A stretch of DNA of 64,000 nt. It comes from Pseudanabaena sp. FACHB-1998 (lineage in GTDB: Bacteria; Cyanobacteriota; Cyanobacteriia; Pseudanabaenales; Pseudanabaenaceae). Positions 1 to 9,214 of this stretch are shown one piece after another. The notes under the pieces are model-generated. The model was not told the origin of the DNA and did not search any database. It saw nothing but the letters and a program-made list of their open reading frames with translations. Within the stretch, counting starts at the first letter, position 1; each line of letters starts with the position of its first letter. The stretch is from NCBI RefSeq assembly GCF_014696355.1, contig NZ_JACJQA010000026.1:104852-168851 (forward strand), written 5' to 3'. A program made the translations under genes and the position numbers.

Positions 1-716
1 GAGTATCTAGCACAATTTGATTAGCTTCTAAAATTTCATCTTTTTTACCAGTATCGAGCCACCATCCTTGTAACTCAGAGGCTTCGATTTTTTGCTTGGT
101 TTCAATTAATTTCTGAAGGGCATCAGTAATTTCTAACTCACCCCTAGCCGATGGGGTAATTTGCGCGATCGCCTGATGAATTGTATTTTGGAAAAAATAT
201 ACCCCTACTAGCGCTAAGTTGGACTTTGGCTGTTTTGGTTTTTCTTCTAGCTGTAATACTTTGCCATTTTCATCGACAGTTGCCACCCCAAAAGCTGTAG
301 GGTTGGCGACTTGACGCAACAGAATTAAAGCATCTAGCTGCTTAGTCTTAAAAACTTGTAAAAATGGTTGTAATGGTGACTCGATCAGGTTGTCACCTAA
401 AAACATCACAAAAGCATCATCACCTAAAAAAGGCTGGGCGGTTTTGACCGCATGGGCAAGTCCTGCGGGTTCCGTCTGAAGAATATATTCGATTTTCGCG
501 CCAAAGCGATCGCCATTTCCCGTCTTAGCTCTTACATCATCACCAGTTTCAGGGCTAATAATAATACCGATATCGGTAATACCCGCATCCACAATGCTTT
601 CGATGCAGTACCACAAAATTGGTTTATTCGCGACAGGTACTAACTGTTTTGCACCTGTAAAGGTAAGGGGGCGCAGTCTAGTGCCTTTTCCACCTGAGAG
701 AATGAGCGCTTTCATC
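1..716 (-). CDS. rfbA: glucose-1-phosphate thymidylyltransferase, partial (3' end beyond window)
   Basis: Makes dTDP-glucose from glucose-1-phosphate and dTTP, the first step of dTDP-sugar synthesis. Translating the minus strand from the ATG at 714-716 gives [18 protein letters not shown], the nucleotidyltransferase signature (GGxGTRLxP), then the LGDNL metal/nucleotide motif and EEKP further on. The frame stays open to base 1, so about 238 codons are seen and the C-terminus is missing. The wording of the motifs ([16 protein letters not shown]) fits the long RmlA form of about 355 aa common in cyanobacteria. It is last in the rfbC-B-D-A order, 63 nt after rfbD, with a small hairpin between them. 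Confidence 0.93.
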
Positions 717-758
717 GTATGTATGTTTTACCTTAATCGTAATTTCTAGTAAGAGGAT

Positions 759-773
759 CGGCGCAAAGCGCCG
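759..773. repeat. small GC-rich hairpin between rfbD and rfbA
   Basis: CGGCGC-AAA-GCGCCG, 6-bp stem and 3-nt loop. It has the same GCGC-NNN-GCGC centre as the larger palindromes elsewhere in the window. Confidence 0.6.
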
Positions 774-779
774 CTTATC

Positions 780-1658
780 CTAATCTCTAGATTGAATATA
801 GTCTGCGAGAGCTTCTTGCCAATGCCTCATTTCAAAGCGCCTTGCCGAATTATCCTGAAGAGGCAAATGGAAACTAATCAAAGCTGAATTCATGGGTCGA
901 GCAGCTTTAGTGGGAAACTCAGAACTAGCTACTGGCTCAATGGGATGATCAATATTTGCCAGTTTGAGCGCTGTAGTTGCAAATTCATACCACGAACATT
1001 TGCCCCGATTTGCGCCGTGGATTATTCCTGTCCTCCCAATTTGTAATAGTGAATCCAGTAATTGCGCGGCATCAGGGGTATAGGTGGGCGACATAAACAT
1101 ATCGTTAACCACCTTTAGAGGAGCGCCTGCTTTGGCTTTGGCAATAATCGTCTCCACAAAGTTACCACCTTTGCCGCGTGAGCCAGCTTTGCCAAAGACA
1201 CTGGAAATTCGCAAAATTAGCGATCGCTCGGTAGTTTGTTTGACTAGATGTTCACCCGTTAATTTAGAAATCCCATAAATATTGATCGGATCAGGAAAAA
1301 CATTTTCGTTATTAGGACAAGGGTAACTACCCCGAAATACATAATCAGTACTGATATAAACGCATAAAGCATTGATATCACGGCAGGCTCGCGCAATATT
1401 GAGCGCACCGATCGCGTTGACATCAAAGGCAATCTGGGGATGATCTTCGCAATCATCCACGCGCACATAGGCCGCACTGTTAATGACTACATCGAAATTC
1501 TGCGCTCCCAAAACCTTGTTGACCGATTCAGGTTGGGTAATATCGACTTCGGCGCGGGTCAGAGGCGTTAAATCATAGCGATCGCTTTGGGAGAAATGTT
1601 TAACGATATCCGACCCTAATTGTCCATTTGCGCCAATGAGGGCAACTTTGATGCTCAT
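780..1658 (-). CDS. rfbD: dTDP-4-dehydrorhamnose reductase
   Basis: Last step of dTDP-L-rhamnose synthesis: NAD(P)H reduction of dTDP-4-keto-L-rhamnose. The protein (292 aa) is the usual length. It has the N-terminal nucleotide-binding motif GANGQLG (residues 9-15), the STDYVF segment around 103-108 and the SDR catalytic pair Tyr128/Lys132 (YGISK). Its ATG overlaps the stop of rfbB by 4 nt (ATGA), so translation is probably coupled. It belongs to the minus-strand sugar cluster. Confidence 0.95.
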   Translation of the reverse strand: MSIKVALIGANGQLGSDIVKHFSQSDRYDLTPLTRAEVDITQPESVNKVLGAQNFDVVINSAAYVRVDDCEDHPQIAFDVNAIGALNIARACRDINALCVYISTDYVFRGSYPCPNNENVFPDPINIYGISKLTGEHLVKQTTERSLILRISSVFGKAGSRGKGGNFVETIIAKAKAGAPLKVVNDMFMSPTYTPDAAQLLDSLLQIGRTGIIHGANRGKCSWYEFATTALKLANIDHPIEPVASSEFPTKAARPMNSALISFHLPLQDNSARRFEMRHWQEALADYIQSRD

Positions 1659-2695
1659 GCCTTATACCATTGCTGATAATGATCTTGAAAGACTTTCTTG
1701 GCTTTGACAGCTTGCCACCAATCACTATTTTGCTTATACCAAGAGACTGTATTTGCCATGCCTCTTTCAAAATTCCATTGTCGTTGCCAACCTAAAGATT
1801 CAGCAGCGATCGGATCAACCGAATAGCGATAATCATGACCGGGACGATCATCGACATATTTCATCAAAGATTCGGGACATTCCAATAACTTAAGAATAGT
1901 TTGGGCAACTTCCACGCCATTGACCTGCATTCTTGCGCCAAGATTATAGGCTTTCCCCTTTTCTCCCTGATGAAGAACGGTATCAATGCCAGAGCAGTGA
2001 TCCTCGACATAGAGATAATCGCGCACGGCTAAGCCCTGCCCATAAATTGGTAATGGCTTAGATTCCATCGCGTTAGTAATAAAGAGAGGAATAATTTTTT
2101 CGGGATATTGATAGGGCCCGTAGGTATTTGACCCGCGTGTGATTGTTACATCTAAACCATAACTAATGCCATAGGAAAAGACTAAATGCTCGGCTCCCGC
2201 CTTAGATGCAGCGTAGGGACTACGAGGCGATAGGACATCGGTTTCTAAGGAATGGCGATCGCTACCGACTAAATCACCATAAACCTCATCGGTCGATACA
2301 TGGAGAAAGCGCTTAATTTGATGTTTTCGAGCCGCTTCCAGTAGCAGCAATGTCCCTTCAATATTCGTCTTAATAAAGGGGCGAGGATCTCTTAAGCTGC
2401 GATCGACGTGACTTTCGGCAGCAAAATTTAAGACTGCATCAACCCCAACTACCGCTTTTTCTACATCATCGGGATTAGCAATATCACCTTCAATAAAAGT
2501 AATTTGGTCTAACACACCCTTGAGGTTATCTAAATTACCCGCATAGGTCAGCTTATCTAAGACCACAATCTCCCACGTTGGATGATTAGCGATCGCATAA
2601 TGCACATAGTTAGACCCTATAAAACCTGCCCCACCTGTGACTAATACCTTTTTATATTGATTTTGAGATTGGGCTTGATTACTGTCTAAACTCAT
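1655..2695 (-). CDS. rfbB: dTDP-glucose 4,6-dehydratase
   Basis: Converts dTDP-glucose to dTDP-4-keto-6-deoxyglucose, the branch point for dTDP-rhamnose (RfbC/RfbD) and for 3-amino-6-deoxy sugars (FdtA/FdtB upstream in this cluster). 346 aa. The NAD-binding motif GGAGFIG is at residues 21-27. The dehydratase signature STDEVYG (134-140) supplies Thr-Asp-Glu, and YAASK gives Tyr161/Lys165. It starts inside the end of rfbC (4-nt overlap) and ends inside the start of rfbD. Confidence 0.97.
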   Translation of the reverse strand: MSLDSNQAQSQNQYKKVLVTGGAGFIGSNYVHYAIANHPTWEIVVLDKLTYAGNLDNLKGVLDQITFIEGDIANPDDVEKAVVGVDAVLNFAAESHVDRSLRDPRPFIKTNIEGTLLLLEAARKHQIKRFLHVSTDEVYGDLVGSDRHSLETDVLSPRSPYAASKAGAEHLVFSYGISYGLDVTITRGSNTYGPYQYPEKIIPLFITNAMESKPLPIYGQGLAVRDYLYVEDHCSGIDTVLHQGEKGKAYNLGARMQVNGVEVAQTILKLLECPESLMKYVDDRPGHDYRYSVDPIAAESLGWQRQWNFERGMANTVSWYKQNSDWWQAVKAKKVFQDHYQQWYKA

Positions 2696-3237
2696 GAAAA
2701 TAACTCCGCTTCTTTTAATGATTTACCGATAGTATCTTTCGTGGACAAAATAGGTTGCCCTTCAATCTGCCATGCGATCGCGATATCAGGATCATTCCAT
2801 ATGATGCACCTTTCTTCGCTAGGAGCATAGTAGGCTGTGGTTTTATAGACAACCTCAGCAATATCTGATAGAACCACAAATCCATGGGCAAATCCTTCGG
2901 GAATCCAAAGCTGTTGACGGTTTTCTTCGCTGAGGATATAACTCACGGATTTAGCAAAAGTCGGTGAACTGCGGCGTAGATCAACAGCCACATCTTGAAT
3001 CGCGCCTCGTAAAACCCGAATTAACTTACCTTGAGGTTTACCGATTTGATAATGCAAACCACGCAATACGTTTTTTTGCGATCGCGAGTGATTATCTTGT
3101 ACAAAGTTTAGATTCAGCCCTGTTTTTTCATTAAAGACTTTGTGATTATAAGACTCATAAAAAAAACCGCGATCGTCACCAAAAACTGTGGGAGTAATTA
3201 ATAAAACTTCAGGAATTGCTGTGTTTTCAACCTTCAT
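2692..3237 (-). CDS. rfbC: dTDP-4-dehydrorhamnose 3,5-epimerase
   Basis: Epimerises C3 and C5 of dTDP-4-keto-6-deoxyglucose. The 181-aa cupin protein has the expected size and motifs: RGLHYQ with catalytic His62, Lys72, and Tyr132 in VVYKTTAYY; the WIPEGFAHGF segment is the cupin strand typical of RmlC. It is first in the tightly overlapping rfbC-rfbB-rfbD series, preceded by a strong hairpin that separates it from the glycosyltransferases. Confidence 0.96.
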   Translation of the reverse strand: MKVENTAIPEVLLITPTVFGDDRGFFYESYNHKVFNEKTGLNLNFVQDNHSRSQKNVLRGLHYQIGKPQGKLIRVLRGAIQDVAVDLRRSSPTFAKSVSYILSEENRQQLWIPEGFAHGFVVLSDIAEVVYKTTAYYAPSEERCIIWNDPDIAIAWQIEGQPILSTKDTIGKSLKEAELFS

Positions 3238-3300
3238 GAGGTAAGTAAGTAAATCGCGTTAAGGATTATAACATCGCTCTAAGTAGCTTGGGAGATGAAA

Positions 3301-3345
3301 AGATTTGAGAGAGTGCGACCCTCTGGGTCGCACTCTCTCGAATCT
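3301..3345. repeat. palindrome between rfbC and a GT4 gene
   Basis: Arms of 21 nt with one mismatch around a TCT centre, core GAGTGCGACCC/GGGTCGCACTC. It lies just after the stop of the GT4 gene (3347), so it may act as a terminator or attenuator before rfbC. It belongs to the palindrome family of the window. Confidence 0.8.
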
Positions 3346-3346
3346 T

Positions 3347-4483
3347 TTAGGATGGCTCTATGTAGATCTTTTCGATAGCTTTTGCCATATTTTGCGCTAA
3401 AAATTTTTCCGTAATTGTGTTAATTCCCTCTTTAGAAAAATCTTGCAAGGTTTCGGGGCTATCAATGGTCAAATTCATCGCTTTTGTCAGCCCTTCAATA
3501 TCTTTGGGTTGTACTAAATAACCATTTTTATGATTGACAATAATTTCAGAAATACCATCTACATCCGATGCAATACAAGGCTTTCCCATCGCAAGGGCTT
3601 CTAATAAAGCGATTGGTTGTCCTTCCCACAGTGAAGGTAAAACAAAAACATCAATTGCCGACAGAAACTCTCGAATATTTGAACGCGCCCCTAAAAAGTT
3701 CACTCGATCGCTTATTTTTAATTGTTCAGCAAGTTTAAGTAGGGATTCTCGCAACTCTCCATCACCAATAACTAATAAATGAACGTGATTAGCAATCTTA
3801 CTAAATGCTTTTAATAAATATTCATGCCCCTTCTGTTCATGGAGTCTACCTACATTTCCAAAAACAAATTCATTATTTCCAATACCTAATATATGACGTG
3901 CAGTTTCTCGCTTAATGGGATTTGTAAACTCATCAATTTCGATACCGTTATAAACAATTGATGTCTTGTGCGATGACGCAATTTTGGCAGTGATCGCTTT
4001 CTCGTAATCAGATTGGCAAACACAAATAATGCGATCGGTTATATTTACCAACACCTGATCGATTTTCTGAAAAATAAATCTTTTAATCTTTGTTTTAAAA
4101 CTTGATAAATTAAGTTGCGTATTATTCAGGTAATGCAACCCATGATAAGTATGAATAACTTTAGGCTTATTTCTTAAGCCTAGGGCTGCAAGCCTTCCCC
4201 AAAAACCAGCCGTGCCTCCATGGGTATGAATCACATCAAATTTTTGCGATTTTAAAAGCTGATAAATAGTTTGAAAAGACTTTAGGCTAGGTTTATTTGA
4301 TATGGCGATCGCATAGGTGGGAATTTCTAATATTTTGGCTTGATCCACTAACCAACCTGTTGATTCAGTGGCGATCGCAACTTCATTGTTTTTCAGCAAA
4401 TACTTAGCCAAAAGGTAAACATGCATCTGCCCACCGCCAATGCTAGCATCATCAATAATTATCAATACACATAGATTTAGCAT
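3347..4483 (-). CDS. glycosyltransferase family 4
   Basis: Retaining GT-B glycosyltransferase that probably adds a sugar during polysaccharide assembly at the inner membrane. 378 aa. The N-terminal acceptor domain starts with a GGGQMH loop. The C-terminal donor domain has GNVGRLHEQKGHEYLL and the EX7E region PSLWEGQPIALLEALAMGKP, classic for GT4. Substrates cannot be assigned. It sits between a GT2 gene (9 nt away) and rfbC in the same direction. Confidence 0.9.
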   Translation of the reverse strand: MLNLCVLIIIDDASIGGGQMHVYLLAKYLLKNNEVAIATESTGWLVDQAKILEIPTYAIAISNKPSLKSFQTIYQLLKSQKFDVIHTHGGTAGFWGRLAALGLRNKPKVIHTYHGLHYLNNTQLNLSSFKTKIKRFIFQKIDQVLVNITDRIICVCQSDYEKAITAKIASSHKTSIVYNGIEIDEFTNPIKRETARHILGIGNNEFVFGNVGRLHEQKGHEYLLKAFSKIANHVHLLVIGDGELRESLLKLAEQLKISDRVNFLGARSNIREFLSAIDVFVLPSLWEGQPIALLEALAMGKPCIASDVDGISEIIVNHKNGYLVQPKDIEGLTKAMNLTIDSPETLQDFSKEGINTITEKFLAQNMAKAIEKIYIEPS

Positions 4484-4492
4484 GACTTACTA

Positions 4493-5308
4493 TTAAATTT
4501 TGCCAGTTAAATTTAGGTAAAGTCTTAGTAAAAATGTTTGAACTTTACCGAGATGTTTCTGATAGTAATACAACTGACTATTTCGATAATAAGTATTAAC
4601 ACTTTTTTTGATTCCGTGAGAGCTTCCTCCTAACAAATGAATAATAGTTGTATGAGGATAATAAACTACCTTATAGCCTAATTCTTTAACCCGTTTACAA
4701 AGATCCTTATCTTCAAAATACATAAAGAAATTTTCATCAAAGCCTCCTATCTGCTCAAACACATCTCGTCGCATCATTAAACAAGCGCCTGTTACCCAAC
4801 CCACTTCTTGAACTTTTGAATATTGGCGATCGTAAAACTTTGATAATACGGAGTGATAATGATTATCTAAACTGTATTTGATTTTGTCCAAACATTCTCT
4901 TGTTAGACTAGGCAAATTACCGCAAGATAATTGATAACGTCCATCTTCAAAAGTGATTTTAGGGCTAATAGTTCCTATATTGGGATTACTCTGTAAATAT
5001 TCTAAGAGTGTCTGAGGTGTATTTTCATTTAGTACTGTATCAGTATTTAAAAACAGTAGATAATCACCTTTTGATTCTCTAACAGCAAGATTATTAGCTT
5101 TCCCAAAGCCTAAATTAGTTTTACTACAAATAAGTTTAAATGATGGGAAATTATCTTTAACAATTTGATTACTATTATCAGTAGAAAAATTATCTATAAT
5201 TATTACTTCACAATTATATGAGTTTAAAAATTTTTCTATAGAGCTTAAACAACTATATAAGAATTTTGAGCCATTATAATTAACTAAAATAATTGATAAA
5301 TATGCCAC
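4493..5308 (-). CDS. glycosyltransferase family 2, rhamnosyltransferase-like
   Basis: Inverting GT-A glycosyltransferase. 271 aa. The start MAYLSIILVNYNGSKFL is the GT2 nucleotide-binding strand, NTDT (about residues 92-95) sits at the DxD position, and the stretch RRDVFEQIGGFDENFFMYFE followed by DKDLCKRV is typical of the rhamnosyltransferase (WbbL-like) branch. With dTDP-rhamnose genes in the same cluster a rhamnosyl donor is plausible but inferred. Confidence 0.88.
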   Translation of the reverse strand: MAYLSIILVNYNGSKFLYSCLSSIEKFLNSYNCEVIIIDNFSTDNSNQIVKDNFPSFKLICSKTNLGFGKANNLAVRESKGDYLLFLNTDTVLNENTPQTLLEYLQSNPNIGTISPKITFEDGRYQLSCGNLPSLTRECLDKIKYSLDNHYHSVLSKFYDRQYSKVQEVGWVTGACLMMRRDVFEQIGGFDENFFMYFEDKDLCKRVKELGYKVVYYPHTTIIHLLGGSSHGIKKSVNTYYRNSQLYYYQKHLGKVQTFLLRLYLNLTGKI

Positions 5309-5451
5309 GATATTTTGAATTTCTTTACTGATTTTTATATTTAATATAGCTATATATCATCTCAAATTATCGATATACCAATGAAAAAGAACTACTACAG
5401 TGGATTTTAACACTTTACCCATTCTGGATGATATTAAAAAATGATATTTAA

Positions 5452-6369
5452 TTATAGTGTCTGTAACCATTGCCAAGTTTTTTGAATGCCAACTTCTAAG
5501 TCAATAGTTGGTTGCCACTCAAGAATTTTCTTTGCTGTATTGATATCTAGAACATTTACTGGAATATCTACTTTTCTGCCCTCCATATATTCAACTTCAA
5601 AATCTTTATTAAGAGTTTGACGAATTTTACTAATCAATTGATTAAGAGAAACACCTTGACCACTACCAATATTAAATAACTTTTGACTTGAGTTAGATGT
5701 TTGAGCATAATATAAAGCTTGAACTACATCTGATATATATATGTAGTCCCTTACTATTTCTCCATCGCCCCATATTTGAATAGCTCTTTTATTCAGAATA
5801 TGATTTAAAAATACAGTTATTACACCAACATTACCCATAGGGTTTTGTCTTGGTCCATATGGATTAGAAATACGTAAAATAGAGTAGTCAAGACCATATA
5901 AGTAATTGAATAGATATAAATACTTCTCTATAGCTAGTTTCGTAATACCATACGAACAAATGGGATTAGTTAGATCATCTTCACTGATAGGTAGTTTTTG
6001 AGGAGAGCCATAGATAGTTCCACCAGAGGAAGGAAATATAACTTTTTTTACGGAAGCATTAACACAGTTTTCCAAAAGCTTAATTGTACTAATTACATTA
6101 GAAGCTATATCTTCCTTAGGATTTTTATTGGAAGTACTAGGAACTGTAGTACTAATTAATTGATAAACAATTTCAATATCCTGTAACGCAGAATTTAATA
6201 GAGAATCATCAGTAAATTCTCCATAAATATATTCCACATCCTCATCAGTTTTTTTTATATATTGGTTATAAGAACGACTATATACTCTAACTGATTGCCC
6301 CTGAGATACTAGAAAATCTGTTAAATGAGAGCCTATAAAACCATTACCACCGATAACTAAAACACGCAT
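5452..6369 (-). CDS. NAD-dependent sugar epimerase/dehydratase (extended SDR)
   Basis: 305 aa extended short-chain dehydrogenase, most like UDP-glucose 4-epimerase-type enzymes. GGNGFIG at residues 7-13 binds NAD, SSGGTIYG is the Ser/Thr strand, and YGITK gives the catalytic Tyr/Lys. The C-terminal substrate domain includes RDYIYISDVV and FNIGSG, common to GalE-like proteins. The exact nucleotide sugar cannot be told. It lies between a GT4 and a GT2 gene on the same strand, with a 143-nt A/T-rich gap on its 3' side. Confidence 0.87.
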   Translation of the reverse strand: MRVLVIGGNGFIGSHLTDFLVSQGQSVRVYSRSYNQYIKKTDEDVEYIYGEFTDDSLLNSALQDIEIVYQLISTTVPSTSNKNPKEDIASNVISTIKLLENCVNASVKKVIFPSSGGTIYGSPQKLPISEDDLTNPICSYGITKLAIEKYLYLFNYLYGLDYSILRISNPYGPRQNPMGNVGVITVFLNHILNKRAIQIWGDGEIVRDYIYISDVVQALYYAQTSNSSQKLFNIGSGQGVSLNQLISKIRQTLNKDFEVEYMEGRKVDIPVNVLDINTAKKILEWQPTIDLEVGIQKTWQWLQTL

Positions 6370-6413
6370 TATTTAACTTTTCCAAAATTAATGTTTTAAA
6401 CTTTCTTTCGAGT

Positions 6414-7769
6414 TTAGTTATGCTGATTTAAAAGGTTCTCATATATAGATTCTAATTCATGAACATATTCTTGCATTGACTTAGGAGACACAGAATTATT
6501 TGCCAATTGCTTAAGAAATTCCCTGTCTTCATCAAGTTTACGAATACAATTTGCTAATTCACGAATGTTTCCTTTTTCAAATAAAAGACCATTAATCTCA
6601 TGTTGCACAACTTCAGACATACCACCAAGATTAGTAGCAATTACAGGACATCCTGCTGCTTGAGCGGAATAAATTACTAGAGGTGTATTCTCATACCAGA
6701 TCGAAGGTACTACTAAAACATCAATTTCAGAAAGTATTTTGCCTATCTCGGGATTGGGAAAAGTACCACAAAAATTTATTCTCGGATCGTTACTAGCAAT
6801 TTTATATAATTTTGCAACATATTCAGGAAAGTCTCCTAAATTGCCATATATCTTAAGCTCAAAATTAATATTTGATAATAACTTAGTTGATTCTATCAGT
6901 AAATGAACTCCTTTATGTTCAAATAATGTACCAATGAAACCGACTCGAAGCTCTTTATTTAAACCCTTATTGCTATTAGGAATAATGTCCTCAATATCTA
7001 AACCATAAGGCATATATGAAATTAAATTGGGATTTAAGCCATTATTTTGTAAAATATTTTGCATAAGTCTAGTTGGCACTAATACTCGATCCAAATTATT
7101 CATGCGAATTTTAAGAAATTGCTGACGTTTTACTAGAGCAAGTACGTATTCGGTAAACCAAAGCTTATATAGTAGTTTACTTTTAATAATCCATATCAGG
7201 AATACTACTAACCAGTTAGGAAGTAAGTTTAGTTTTGCATGAGTATTTGGAGATTGAGAAATTTGTACAATATGTCTCACACAATTTATGCTGTTAATAT
7301 CTGGTCCATTGCATAAATTACCATCAGGTAGTCTTAGTTGATTAGTTGGACAAACTAGCCAGAAATCAGTAGTAGTCATTATTCGAGGGATTTTCAAACT
7401 GACGCATACATCGATAGCTGAAGCTGATAGCTTACTCAAATGAAAGAAGTGAACTATATCAGGATTAAATTCTTTTAAATATTTACGAAAATAGTTGGCA
7501 AAGAAAATATTATTGTATTCAGCTTCTACCATGTTCTTTTGACCACCTAATGGGACATAAGAATGATGAAATCTAAGAACTTTAATTCCTTTATAAACAT
7601 AGCTTTCAAATCTGTCAGATTCAGGCATTTCAGTTTTAGTAGGATGACCTGTAAAAACTGTAACTTCATGACCACGATTTTTTAATTCTTTTGCTACTTG
7701 AAAGGTTAATATTTCAGTACCAGATGAATGTTCGGGTAAAAATTGATGACTTGTTAATAATAACTTCAT
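6414..7769 (-). CDS. glycosyltransferase family 4 with cysteine insert
   Basis: 451 aa GT-B glycosyltransferase. The start MKLLLTSHQFLPEHSSGTE is the usual GT4 opening; the donor domain shows VGFIGTLFEHKGVHLL and SIWYENTPLVIYSAQAAGCP with the EX7E-like region. A middle insert carries CNGP followed by NC, matching the CKGP...NC..C insert of the next gene (7853-9211). The two genes therefore look like diverged paralogues. Acceptor and donor unknown. Confidence 0.88.
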   Translation of the reverse strand: MKLLLTSHQFLPEHSSGTEILTFQVAKELKNRGHEVTVFTGHPTKTEMPESDRFESYVYKGIKVLRFHHSYVPLGGQKNMVEAEYNNIFFANYFRKYLKEFNPDIVHFFHLSKLSASAIDVCVSLKIPRIMTTTDFWLVCPTNQLRLPDGNLCNGPDINSINCVRHIVQISQSPNTHAKLNLLPNWLVVFLIWIIKSKLLYKLWFTEYVLALVKRQQFLKIRMNNLDRVLVPTRLMQNILQNNGLNPNLISYMPYGLDIEDIIPNSNKGLNKELRVGFIGTLFEHKGVHLLIESTKLLSNINFELKIYGNLGDFPEYVAKLYKIASNDPRINFCGTFPNPEIGKILSEIDVLVVPSIWYENTPLVIYSAQAAGCPVIATNLGGMSEVVQHEINGLLFEKGNIRELANCIRKLDEDREFLKQLANNSVSPKSMQEYVHELESIYENLLNQHN

Positions 7770-7852
7770 TGTAAATTAATGATTAATTAGCTATTTGTTG
7801 TTTGTAATTATTATTATTTTTTATCCTTGTTCATCGAATAATTATTATCAAT

Positions 7853-9211
7853 TTATCCGTGAAGAGTCTTCAAAGTTATTGCATCTTCATATACTCTAAT
7901 AACTTCATTTACCATTGATAGTGTAGTTCGTTGATACTCTGTAGTTTTGGTCATTTCTAAATAATATTGGGGGTTGAGGATGATCATATTCAATGTTTTC
8001 TTTAATTCATGAACATCACCCATTTTAAAAACAAATCCATTTTCCCCCGAATTAATAAACTCAGTCATTCCTTCAACATCAGAAACGATAGCAGGTGTCT
8101 TACTGGCTAGAGAATTGAGTAATACTAAGGGACTATTTTCATACCATAATGAAGGAATGACTAAAAAATCAAGCCTATCAAAAATATTAGGCATATCCTC
8201 TTTTGGGAAAGTACCGCAAAATTTAATATTGCAACCTTTAGACATTTGCTTCAATTTTGAGAAGTAGTCAAAGTCTTGATCTTGTGAGCCAAATAAAAGT
8301 AGCTCTGCTTTTGATTGGTCTAACTGTGAAAAAGCTTCTACTAATACACTTACTCCTTTATGGGGAGCTATTTGTCCAATAAAGCCAAATCGTATGGGTG
8401 CATTTATTGGACGAGATTTCTTATTTCTTCGTGGCAAATCCACTCCAAACTTAATATCATAAATAGGAATTGATAATCCGTTATTTAGATATGCCTTAGT
8501 AAGGAAATTAGTTGGAGATATTGCAGCATGATAGTAACTGTAATAATTAGACAATACATCGGGTCTATCAATAATATCTACAGCAAAATTAAAACTTTTA
8601 ATTTTACGTATAATTGGAATATTTATCAAGTTTCTTACTACCCAAGCGGATATCTTGGATATTGGATATTTCCCAAGATAACGTTCAAGACGAGAAGCCC
8701 TTACTTCTCTGCTTTTAGCTTTAAGATAACATGCCAAACAATTTGAACGTTTTATATTAGGTCCTTTACAAAGAGAGCCGTCTGATGCTTCTAATTTATT
8801 ATTAAAACAAAAACCATAAAAGTCCGTAAAAGTTGCAACCACGGGAATTCCAAGTTTATTGACTACTTCTAATAAAGAAACAGTATGGTTAATTAGATGC
8901 GTAATGTGAATAATATCTGGAGAAATATCAATTATTAATTTCTCTAAAACCAACATGTTTTCTGGCTGGTAATAAGTATCTTTGATTCTAGTATGAGGAA
9001 TATAATTTTTATCTATTGTATATACAGGAATATCATGGTACTCAGAATATGAAACTAAGCTTTCTTTTTTCGCTTCTCCCGGAAAAACAGCAGATACAAC
9101 AATAGATTCATGTCCTAAGTCTCTAAGATTTCTAGCTATATCTAACGTATATGTTTCTGTACCGTAAAAGTGGTCAGGGAAGAAGCAGTGTACAAAAATT
9201 AAAACTTTCAT
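7853..9211 (-). CDS. glycosyltransferase family 4 with cysteine insert
   Basis: 452 aa, same architecture as the neighbouring GT4 gene at 6414-7769. It opens MKVLIFVHCFFPDHFYGTE, has the insert CKGPNIKRSNCLACYL that could bind a metal or form a disulfide, and a donor domain with FGFIGQIAPHKGVSVL and PSLWYENSPLVLLNSLASK. It starts 3 nt after the GT2-GT4 fusion gene ends, so the two are probably co-translated. Confidence 0.88.
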   Translation of the reverse strand: MKVLIFVHCFFPDHFYGTETYTLDIARNLRDLGHESIVVSAVFPGEAKKESLVSYSEYHDIPVYTIDKNYIPHTRIKDTYYQPENMLVLEKLIIDISPDIIHITHLINHTVSLLEVVNKLGIPVVATFTDFYGFCFNNKLEASDGSLCKGPNIKRSNCLACYLKAKSREVRASRLERYLGKYPISKISAWVVRNLINIPIIRKIKSFNFAVDIIDRPDVLSNYYSYYHAAISPTNFLTKAYLNNGLSIPIYDIKFGVDLPRRNKKSRPINAPIRFGFIGQIAPHKGVSVLVEAFSQLDQSKAELLLFGSQDQDFDYFSKLKQMSKGCNIKFCGTFPKEDMPNIFDRLDFLVIPSLWYENSPLVLLNSLASKTPAIVSDVEGMTEFINSGENGFVFKMGDVHELKKTLNMIILNPQYYLEMTKTTEYQRTTLSMVNEVIRVYEDAITLKTLHG

Positions 9212-9214
9212 ATC

